From assembly GCA_019637645.1 (NCBI GenBank), contig JAHBVH010000012.1:1-64000 (forward strand): a DNA stretch of 64,000 nt. The letters run 5' to 3'. A model generated the notes under the pieces. It was not told the DNA's origin. It searched no databases and saw only the letters and a program-made list of their open reading frames with translations. This document shows, piece after piece, positions 34,906 to 42,556 of the stretch (positions are counted from its first letter, which is position 1; each line of letters begins with the position of its first letter). A program made the translations under genes and the position numbers. This DNA comes from Caldilineaceae bacterium. GTDB taxonomy: Bacteria > Chloroflexota > Anaerolineae > Caldilineales > Caldilineaceae.

Positions 34906-35871
34906 CTACTGCTCTACATAGACAGCAATATTGGGCGGCGCAAAGCCTCTGGGCCATTGAGTAGCGGCATTATATTTAGCACCCGTAAAATCTACTTGAA
35001 CTAAGTTCTCGCCGAGCAACGTGCTTTGCCGGAGATCTGCCGAACGTAGATCCACACCTTTGAGCGAAGCCGCAACAAGATTGGACAAGATCAAGTTCGC
35101 GCGATTAAGGTTAGCGCCATCCAACAAAGCACCTTGCAGGTTGGCATTCCGTAGATTCGCACTATAAAAGAGCGCGCCGCGTAAATTGACATTCCGCAAG
35201 GTTACACCAGAAAGCTCTGCATAATCAAGAATTGCACCCCGCAAATTCACACCACCGAGGCTAGCACCGGTTAAAATCGCGCCGGTTAGGTTTGCACCGC
35301 GGAGATCGGCACCCGGATCATTGGCATTGGCTGCCGACAGATTCGCGCCTTTCATATAGGCCCAACTCAGGTTTGCCCCGCGCAAATCGGCCCCGCCCAG
35401 ATTGATCCCGCGCAAATCGGCCCCCCGCAGATCGCAGCCGATCAATGTCGCGTTGACCAATACAGCCGCGGTCAGTTTAACCCGCGTTAGATCGATGCGC
35501 GTCAAGCTGGCACCCGTCAAGTTTGCGCCGCTGAGATCAGCCTCGTCTAACAGGACACTACTGAGATTGGCCCCTTGTAGATCTGCGCCAATCAGACGCG
35601 CCCCACGTAGGTCTGCGCTCGCCAAATCAGCATTGCGGAGATCGGCACCACTGAGATCGGCATTGCGCAAATTCGCGCCGGTCATCTGTGCTTGAACAAA
35701 GACGGCATTGCGCAAGTTGGCACCTTGAAAGTCGATATTGGAAAGATCGCGGCTATGCAGCGCGGCCCCGAGACAAAGAGGGGGGCAGCCTTCTGGCAGG
35801 TTCGGCCCACAGGCGGCAAGGAGGAGGCTCAAGAGCCAGACAAGGAGCAAGCGATTTCTTTTTGTACGCAT
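34906..35871 (-). CDS. Pentapeptide-repeat lipoprotein
   Basis: The 321-residue protein has a lipoprotein signal (LLLVWLLSLLLAAC, Cys near residue 21). A long run of A(D/N)LxX pentapeptides covers residues about 40-300, predicting a right-handed quadrilateral beta helix exposed on the outer membrane face. The C-terminus ends VDFTGAKYNAATQWPRGFAP, a stretch also seen in other pentapeptide proteins. It has no enzymatic domain. It follows the pentapeptide-UrtA fusion gene by 20 bp, and the two share the start of the mature region (CxPxCxGAxLxxxDLxxxDF), so one may derive from the other. Confidence 0.85.
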   Translation of the reverse strand: MRTKRNRLLLVWLLSLLLAACGPNLPEGCPPLCLGAALHSRDLSNIDFQGANLRNAVFVQAQMTGANLRNADLSGADLRNADLASADLRGARLIGADLQGANLSSVLLDEADLSGANLTGASLTRIDLTRVKLTAAVLVNATLIGCDLRGADLRGINLGGADLRGANLSWAYMKGANLSAANANDPGADLRGANLTGAILTGASLGGVNLRGAILDYAELSGVTLRNVNLRGALFYSANLRNANLQGALLDGANLNRANLILSNLVAASLKGVDLRSADLRQSTLLGENLVQVDFTGAKYNAATQWPRGFAPPNIAVYVEQ

Positions 35872-35891
35872 GATTTTTCTCGCCGAATGAA

Positions 35892-38126
35892 CTAGGGGGC
35901 ACTCTGGCTGGTTGGGGTTGGTTGGCTTTGCGCTGCTTCAAGTTGTGCGCGCACGCTCTCGGCCCATGGGTATTGGGTGAGAAAAGGATCGGGTTTGATC
36001 GGTGCTTCGGAGGCGACTACCTGATCAATCAAGCCGTCGGGTCGGATCACGCCAATCCGCGCGGTCTTATAGAGATGTTGGGTTTTACCATCCACCCGCA
36101 CCACCCCTTCGGGAGCCAACCACTCAATCTGATCAGTAGCGGCGGCGGCCCGTACATCCGCCACCGCGGTCGATTGGGCCTGTTCTACCATTAATTTCCA
36201 TAAATAGACCGCCATATAGCCCGCTTCGATGGGGTCGGAGGTTACGCGTTCAGTGCCATAGGCGGTTTTATAGGCCGTGACAAATTGAAAGTTCTCGGGC
36301 GTTGTCACGGTTTGGTAATAGGTCCAGGCCGTCAACTGCCCGGTTGCCACCTCCGGCCCCATGGCACGCACTTCCTCCTCGGCCATGCTGACGCTCAGGA
36401 CGGGTAAGGTTTTTGCTGTAAAACCGGCGGCTTGTAACTGTTGAAAGAAGGCGATATTGCTGCTCCCAGTCAGTGTATTAAAGATGGCATTCGGTGGCGA
36501 AGCCTGCAGTTGAGAGAGGAAGCGAGTAAAATCAACTTCGCCGAGCGGGATATAGACCTCGCCAGCCACCGTATAGCCAGCCGCGGCCATCTGGGCCTTT
36601 ACAATCGCATTGGCCGTCCGCGGAAAGAGCGCGTCAGAGCCAATTAGCAAGGTCTGAGTATACCCCTGGCTGATCAAATAATTCACGGCGGGTACAATCT
36701 GTTGAGACGGTTCTGCCCCAAGATAAAAAACATTGGGCGAACTTTCAAAGCCTTCATATTGCAAGGGGTAAAAGAGCAGTCCGCCTAACTCATCTAACAC
36801 GGGGAGCATCGCCTTCCGGCTGTCGCTCGTCCAGCCGCCAAAGATTGCGGCGACACCGTCACTCGCAAGCAATTTGCGTGTTTTTTCGGCAAAGGTCGCT
36901 GGTGTGCTCGCACCGTCTTCGACCACCGGCTCAATCGGTTGGCCCAAGACACCCCCCGCTTGATTGATTTCTTCAATGGCAAGCAGGGTTGCATCGCGAA
37001 CGGCCATCTCACTGGTCGCCATGAAGCCCGTCAAGGAATGCAGGACGCCGACTTTGATCGTAGCCGCGGCTTCACTAACACTGCTATCGCTGGTATCCTG
37101 ACTTGCGGCCATCGCCGCGGCTAGATCGGCGTTCGGCCAAGTGGTTTGCGCATTAAAGGTAATGCCATTTAAGTCGGCATCCACCAAAATTCGACCGCGC
37201 TGCAACTCATTAAGCGCTTGCAAGGTTGGATCGAGACTATCGCTTGTGATCAATTCGGTCGCTTGGATCTTTGCGTTGGCTAGATTCGCACCATTGAAGT
37301 TTGCGCCCGCCAAATTCGCGCCGACAAAATTCGCGCCCATGAGGCGGCTATCACTTAAATCCGCCGAAGCCAAGTCGGCACCAATCAAACTAGCCCCGGC
37401 CAAGTCGGCATTGGTGAGATCCGCGCCAATCAAGAGGGCTAGGTTGAGCCAACTGCCACTGAGGTTGGTGCCATTTAAGCGAGCCCCGCTCAAATCCGCC
37501 TGACTAAGCACGGCCCCACTCAGGTTGGTGTTGATCAAGCGGGCCCCATTCATCTTCGCCCCGCTCAGTTCCACCGCGGCGAGTTGGGTGCCCGTCAAAT
37601 CGGAGCCGACCAACTCCACATTGTTCAGCCGCACCCCATAGAGCGTTGTTTTAGTCAGATCAACCCCGGTTAGATCAGCTGCGGTTAAATTCGCCCCGCT
37701 CAGGTCGGTGCCGGTCAAGTTGGCACCAGCCAAATTGGCCCCTTGTAGATTGCTCCCCAGCAGCTTGGCATTTTGGAGGTCGGCCCCTTCGAGGTTGACC
37801 TGGAGCAGATCCGCCCCACTCAAGTCTGCCCCGCGCAATTTCGCCTTGGCTAACGTCGCACCACTGAGCTTAGCCTCGACAAAATTGGCCTCATTGAGAT
37901 CGAACCCGGCCAGATCGCGCCCGACCAAGCTCGCGCCGACACAATGGGGAATACAGCCAATCGAACTTACCAACCAATAACGCACCCCAAAAAGGGCAGC
38001 ACCAACCAGCAAGAGAAAGATAAAAAGGCGCAGCAACAGTTGGTGTTTTATACTATCCCACCGTTCAGCCAGCACAAAGATTAAGCCAAAGAGGAAGAGT
38101 AGGAGAACCAAATACACCATGCGCAC
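35892..38126 (-). CDS. Membrane-anchored pentapeptide-repeat helix fused to a UrtA-type urea-binding domain
   Basis: The 744-residue protein has two membrane segments (residues about 3-20 and 32-53) joined by a basic loop ([13 protein letters not shown]), which places both ends outside. Pentapeptide repeats cover about residues 62-290. A linker with [15 protein letters not shown] leads to a Peripla_BP_5/UrtA domain from about residue 356 ([83 protein letters not shown]). UrtA binds urea or short amides for an ABC importer. No urea permease or urease gene is here, and the domain is tethered rather than free, so a sensor role is possible. Confidence 0.85.
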   Translation of the reverse strand: MRMVYLVLLLFLFGLIFVLAERWDSIKHQLLLRLFIFLLLVGAALFGVRYWLVSSIGCIPHCVGASLVGRDLAGFDLNEANFVEAKLSGATLAKAKLRGADLSGADLLQVNLEGADLQNAKLLGSNLQGANLAGANLTGTDLSGANLTAADLTGVDLTKTTLYGVRLNNVELVGSDLTGTQLAAVELSGAKMNGARLINTNLSGAVLSQADLSGARLNGTNLSGSWLNLALLIGADLTNADLAGASLIGADLASADLSDSRLMGANFVGANLAGANFNGANLANAKIQATELITSDSLDPTLQALNELQRGRILVDADLNGITFNAQTTWPNADLAAAMAASQDTSDSSVSEAAATIKVGVLHSLTGFMATSEMAVRDATLLAIEEINQAGGVLGQPIEPVVEDGASTPATFAEKTRKLLASDGVAAIFGGWTSDSRKAMLPVLDELGGLLFYPLQYEGFESSPNVFYLGAEPSQQIVPAVNYLISQGYTQTLLIGSDALFPRTANAIVKAQMAAAGYTVAGEVYIPLGEVDFTRFLSQLQASPPNAIFNTLTGSSNIAFFQQLQAAGFTAKTLPVLSVSMAEEEVRAMGPEVATGQLTAWTYYQTVTTPENFQFVTAYKTAYGTERVTSDPIEAGYMAVYLWKLMVEQAQSTAVADVRAAAATDQIEWLAPEGVVRVDGKTQHLYKTARIGVIRPDGLIDQVVASEAPIKPDPFLTQYPWAESVRAQLEAAQSQPTPTSQSAP

Positions 38127-38147
38127 TCACTCCTGAGCCGTTACGAT

Positions 38148-38978
38148 TTAGGCATTACTTTCATAGGCGTCGTTATGGTTTACTGACCCATTCACCATCT
38201 TGTCGACGGGGTCAATAACGGGGTCAATAACGGGGGCAGGGGCGACAGCCACGCCTCCATTGCGTTGAGCAACCATGGCTTGGACAGTGCGCAACACAAC
38301 AGGGCGCTGCGCGGTCGCGAGGTGGCTAAGCTCGGCCACAATCTGTTGACGGCGCTCTCCCTCGGGCAAGGCTAAATGCTCGGCAATGCTGACGGATGTC
38401 AGCCCTTGGGCCATGAGCTGGCCAAAAATGGTTTGGCCGAAGGCTTGCTGCTGCGGACTATGAGGATTCTGTTCATATTCGCGCAGCAGGCGATAGGGCT
38501 CCAACTCTTTTTGGCAGAGCACGGCTTGGTAACAGGCTTGGCAATAGCTCACGATCACCTTGGTCACGTCTTGAGCCAAGGCCGGTTGTTGGGCAAATTC
38601 TTGATCAAGTAGCCAAGCGAGATCAAAGCCCATTTCATGGCTAAAGGCATGAAGATGGGTCGTTAGTGCGTTGAGCTGCTCATCGGACAGGTCGGCCAGC
38701 CATTCATAGAGGTGGGGTTCATCCACAAATCCTTGCTCCATCCACGCGCGAAATTTCGGGGCGAACTCCGGTGGTTTGGCTCCCCAAAGGGTCGTCCGCC
38801 AGTCGGTGGCCTTTTGCCATAAGGCCACAGCCGTGGCTTGCGCCGTGGCCGCGGGTGCTTCTGTAGTGACCGGCTTGGCTGCTTCGGCTTCCTGCCGTGC
38901 CTCCCATTGGTCGGTTAACCAAAAGCCAGCATAGGCCAAGCCACCAATGATCAAGAGCCAAGTAAGAAAGGTTATCAT
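38148..38978 (-). CDS. Unknown protein with one N-terminal membrane anchor
   Basis: I chose the ATG at 38978 (MITFLTWLLIIGG), with GAGGAGGAA before it. The 276-residue protein has one membrane segment (residues 3-22), an Ala/Thr-rich spacer and a mostly helical body without a motif I recognise (WMEQGFVDEPHLYEWLADLS, DLAWLLDQEF, SYCQACYQAVLCQKELEPY with three Cys). A short Val-Ile-Asp-Pro repeat lies near the C-terminus. It sits between the SPFH gene (134 bp upstream) and the pentapeptide-UrtA fusion (21 bp downstream), so it probably works at the membrane with them. Confidence 0.6.
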   Translation of the reverse strand: MITFLTWLLIIGGLAYAGFWLTDQWEARQEAEAAKPVTTEAPAATAQATAVALWQKATDWRTTLWGAKPPEFAPKFRAWMEQGFVDEPHLYEWLADLSDEQLNALTTHLHAFSHEMGFDLAWLLDQEFAQQPALAQDVTKVIVSYCQACYQAVLCQKELEPYRLLREYEQNPHSPQQQAFGQTIFGQLMAQGLTSVSIAEHLALPEGERRQQIVAELSHLATAQRPVVLRTVQAMVAQRNGGVAVAPAPVIDPVIDPVDKMVNGSVNHNDAYESNA

Positions 38979-39112
38979 CGTTTCCTCCTCATTGCAGGCT
39001 GGCGTTCCAGCCACAACGGTTTGCGTTGCTGTGTCACCCAAGAGTAAAGAGCTTCAGCCTAGAGACGGTTGCTGGTATTGCGCGCTTTGCCAGTGGCCAC
39101 GACCATCGACCA

Positions 39113-40294
39113 CTACTGGAGTGTCCTACGGTTTGGCACCGCGGTCGGTTCGGGCACGATAGTGGGGGTAATCGGCATGGTCGCCGTCAGAGAAAGCGTC
39201 GCCGATACCGGTGTGGTGATCGGTGTCGTGATGGAATCAGTGACCGTCAAACTATCCGCTATGCCCTGTAGCGGTAGGATAAAGGGGGCATCATTGGGCA
39301 CTAACATGGCCCGAATATTGGGGGAAAGCTTCTGAATATACTCATAGGTTAAGAGATCGGGGTTTTGGGCCAGGGCATCGGCAATCAGCTTCATCGCTTG
39401 GGATTGGGCTTCGGCACGCAATAAAATCGCTTTGGCCTCACCCTCTGCTTCGATCATGGTCTTCTCACGGCGACCTTCGGCCTCTGTTTTTAACTTGTCG
39501 CGCTCGCCTTCGGCTAGGTTGCGCATCTGCTGTGCTTCATGTTGCGTGCGTTCCATGCCTTCCTGGGCAATCTGCTTCTGCTCAATGGCCGCGGCATATT
39601 CATCGGTAAAGGTAATATCACGCAGCAGAAACTGATCAAGGATCAAACCCTTGCCAGCCAGCTCCTCATTTAACATGCGATCCAGCGTAGCCTCTAGATC
39701 CTTGCGGGCCGAGCTATTGACCTCCCGCGCCTGGAATTGTGAGACTTGGGTGCGGACCAAACCGCGCACAATGGGCCGCACGAGGTCCTCGATATAGCGC
39801 GTCTGCCAGTCAATATGCAGCGTGACGGCTTGTTCTTGATTGATCCGGAAAATAATGGATGCATCTAGCCGTACTTCCTGGCCGTCGCTGGTACGTGCGC
39901 GGATCGAATCATCTCCCCGTTTCGTGCCTTCCTCGGGCTTATTGGACATGGTATAGGTCTGCCAATAGATGGGATATTTCACCTCGTTTTCCAGGATCGG
40001 CACAATAAAATGCAGCCCAGCCCGCAGCGGCTGTGGACGCACCCCGCCGGGCGAGATCAGCGAGATGACAACCCCCACCTCAGTGGGTTGAATAAAGACC
40101 AGGGCCGCGCTCAATAGATTCAGCGCAATGACCGCAAGGAGGGGCAACAATACCTGTGTCGAAAGCAATTTGAGAAAGGCATAGATCGCCCCCCGTTTCA
40201 TAAACGTGCGGACAAAGACAACAATGGTATAGATGGCAAAAAAGAGCCAGCCAATATACGCAATTATCTGAAGTAATCGATCAAGATCAAGCAT
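39113..40294 (-). CDS. SPFH/band-7 (stomatin-prohibitin) membrane protein
   Basis: The 393-residue protein has two N-terminal membrane segments (about residues 10-28 and 42-66). The SPFH domain follows (about 67-250: FIQPTEVGVVISLISPGGV, RTSDGQEVRLDASIIFRI, FLLRDITFTDEYAAAIEQKQ), then a charged coiled coil (EGERDKLKTEAEGRREKTMI) and a Thr/Pro-rich tail. SPFH proteins form membrane scaffold rings that organise lipid microdomains or control proteases. Here it lies between the exporter genes and the membrane-anchored unknown protein, all on one strand. A protease partner (NfeD, FtsH) is not seen. Confidence 0.9.
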   Translation of the reverse strand: MLDLDRLLQIIAYIGWLFFAIYTIVVFVRTFMKRGAIYAFLKLLSTQVLLPLLAVIALNLLSAALVFIQPTEVGVVISLISPGGVRPQPLRAGLHFIVPILENEVKYPIYWQTYTMSNKPEEGTKRGDDSIRARTSDGQEVRLDASIIFRINQEQAVTLHIDWQTRYIEDLVRPIVRGLVRTQVSQFQAREVNSSARKDLEATLDRMLNEELAGKGLILDQFLLRDITFTDEYAAAIEQKQIAQEGMERTQHEAQQMRNLAEGERDKLKTEAEGRREKTMIEAEGEAKAILLRAEAQSQAMKLIADALAQNPDLLTYEYIQKLSPNIRAMLVPNDAPFILPLQGIADSLTVTDSITTPITTPVSATLSLTATMPITPTIVPEPTAVPNRRTLQ

Positions 40295-40414
40295 ACAAAC
40301 TCCATCTTTATTCTGGGGGTGATCAGAATTGTTGTGCTGTGCTTTGCGCTAGAAGCCCCGCGGTCCCGGGACGCTAGCGCTGCTTACGGGGATGAGTTTC
40401 CCAAGCGAACCAAG

Positions 40415-42556
40415 CTAAGGATGGGCAATAACCAGTAAGGTCCGTGCCCGTGCGAGAACCGTGTGAAGCGCCCCTTCGAGCGTAACCGGATCGAGCGCGC
40501 CAAAGCTCTCGTCTAGGATCAACAGTTCGGCCTCTTGCAAGAGCGCCCGCGCAATATACAAGCGACTGCGTTCACCATGGGACAGCTGCCAGCCACTTTC
40601 GCCCACCATTTGCTGTAAACCGGCTGGCATGCGTGCCAGCAGCGGACCAAGCCCCAATTCTTGGCAGAGCTGTTCCGCCGCGCGCAGATCCTCTGGCTGG
40701 GGTGGCCAGCGCCGTCCCATGAGCAAGTTAAAGGCCAAAGAGCCAGTGAGTACATGATTTTCATGAAATTGCGGCGCAACGACGACCTGCTGCCGCCACT
40801 GCGCGACCCCAATCGTGCTTTGATCCAACCCATGGAGCAAGAGCAAGCCCTGCGTGGGGGTGCGCAAACCAGCCAGGAGGGCGGCCAAAGTCGATTTCCC
40901 CCCACCTGATGGCCCCTCTAGCAATAGCCGGTCACCAGCAGAAATCTGTAAGTTGCTACCCTGAAGGATCGCCCGCCCCTGCGCGCGATAACGAAATTCG
41001 ACCTCGTGCAAGGTAAGCAAGGTTTCTTCCGGCGCGGCGGCCGCCGTTGGCCGCCGCGCGATGACAGGCTGTAGCGTGACCGCCGTTGGGGGCACAGGTA
41101 CGGTGGTAGTCTGGACAAGGAGCGCCACTTCTTCCCAGGCCAGCAGTGCCGCCACAAGACTTTGGATGCCCAACACAATGGTATTCAACGCCTGTTGGGC
41201 TAATAGAACGCCCCCTAGGCTGACCGCCACCACTGGTGCTGACAGTGGATTCTGCAACAATGTAAAGGCTAGCCAACCAAGCCCTAACAACATCCAACCG
41301 CGCCCGACAAAGGCTTTGAACCACCCACCAGACCAATCAGCCTGCTGGCGGTCTTGCAAATAGCGTTGCAGGGCCGTATCTTCAACATCATGCCAGTGGT
41401 GACGATCTTCTTGGGCCAACCGCGTCCGATGCCCCACCATCCGCTCCACCAAATCATTGGTCAGCTCCCGGTGGGTTTCGTTCCAAGCACGGCTATCGCG
41501 GAAATAGCGGTAGCCCAACCCAATGGTCAACCCGATCCACCCGGCCAGCAAACCGGCGTGCCAGCCACCACCGGCCCCAGCGGCCAATACGGCCACCGCG
41601 ATAATCACCTGAATGAAGGCCAACAAGGCGACAAAGCCACCACTCAAGGCGAGTTGCTCAAGCGCATCAGCCGCTAGCGCACGCCCGAGGAACTGCCCCA
41701 CGCCCTCTTGGCGCACAGCTTCCGGCTGTAGCTGTAGGGCGCCGTAGAGTAGCCGTTGTTTGAAAAAGCTCCCCACATCGGTTGCCAGCCGACTCTGGGC
41801 CCGCGTCGTCAGCCACTGAAAGGGAATGGCGGTCAACAAGAGCAAGGCCCACGCGATTACCCAGCCCCATTCAAAGTGCCCAGCCAGGGCACCTCGCCCA
41901 ATCAACCACCAAGCCAACAGCCCCAGCAGCAGCTGAACCAGGAACCCACCCAGCAGCAGGAGCAAAGGTTTCGCTAGGCGCAGGCGCTGCAACTGGTGGG
42001 TTAGTGGTGCATCGGGTGCTACGCGCAGTAGCCAGAATCCCGAAAGCGGTCGATTGCCCAAAATCTCGGCTAGCACCGCACGCTGCACATACGGCTGCCG
42101 GTGGGGGGAGAGTTGACTCTGGCTGAGGATCGGCTGCAAGGCCGCCAAATGAGGCGCAACCAAGCCGGCACAGAGTAGATCTTGGATCGCAGTCGGTGCG
42201 ACCCAAGCAAGTCGGCGATCCGGCCCCAACAGGGCGACGCGGCGTTTGCCTGGCCGACACAACAAAAGAAACGTGGGAGCCGCGTCTTGTTCACGGGGCG
42301 GGAGGCGAACCAACGCGGGTGCCGCGGCGCAGAGCAAAGCAACAAGATCAGCATAGGCCGCTTGGGTCGGCTCCACTTCTATCCCCGCTTGCGCCCCGAT
42401 TGCGCCAAGCCACTGGTCAAGCATGGCCTCGTCCCACGGTGCGGCTGGCAACGCAACAGGAGCCGCGCGGGGGCGCTGCCCGCGGGCTGGCGTCAAGGTG
42501 GTGAGTGCTTCGGCCAGGTGGTTCATCGGCCAAGCATAACGATAGAGATTGGTCAC
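40415..42556 (-). CDS. ABC exporter, bacteriocin/NHLP type, without peptidase domain
   Basis: A GTG at 42556 overlaps the upstream stop by four bases (GTGA), with GGAAAG before it; an ATG at 42526 is the alternative. The product is 713 residues. Residues 1-170 are an uncharacterised N-terminal region; six membrane segments follow (about 190-470). The ATPase has Walker A EGPSGGGKSTLAALL, signature LSHGERSRLYIARALL and Walker B LLILDESFGALD. It stops directly after the switch His (LLVIAHP), so the usual C-terminal tail is missing. It pairs with the peptidase-bearing exporter encoded just upstream, as ABC2 does in NHLP-type systems. Confidence 0.82.
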   Translation of the reverse strand: MTNLYRYAWPMNHLAEALTTLTPARGQRPRAAPVALPAAPWDEAMLDQWLGAIGAQAGIEVEPTQAAYADLVALLCAAAPALVRLPPREQDAAPTFLLLCRPGKRRVALLGPDRRLAWVAPTAIQDLLCAGLVAPHLAALQPILSQSQLSPHRQPYVQRAVLAEILGNRPLSGFWLLRVAPDAPLTHQLQRLRLAKPLLLLLGGFLVQLLLGLLAWWLIGRGALAGHFEWGWVIAWALLLLTAIPFQWLTTRAQSRLATDVGSFFKQRLLYGALQLQPEAVRQEGVGQFLGRALAADALEQLALSGGFVALLAFIQVIIAVAVLAAGAGGGWHAGLLAGWIGLTIGLGYRYFRDSRAWNETHRELTNDLVERMVGHRTRLAQEDRHHWHDVEDTALQRYLQDRQQADWSGGWFKAFVGRGWMLLGLGWLAFTLLQNPLSAPVVAVSLGGVLLAQQALNTIVLGIQSLVAALLAWEEVALLVQTTTVPVPPTAVTLQPVIARRPTAAAAPEETLLTLHEVEFRYRAQGRAILQGSNLQISAGDRLLLEGPSGGGKSTLAALLAGLRTPTQGLLLLHGLDQSTIGVAQWRQQVVVAPQFHENHVLTGSLAFNLLMGRRWPPQPEDLRAAEQLCQELGLGPLLARMPAGLQQMVGESGWQLSHGERSRLYIARALLQEAELLILDESFGALDPVTLEGALHTVLARARTLLVIAHP

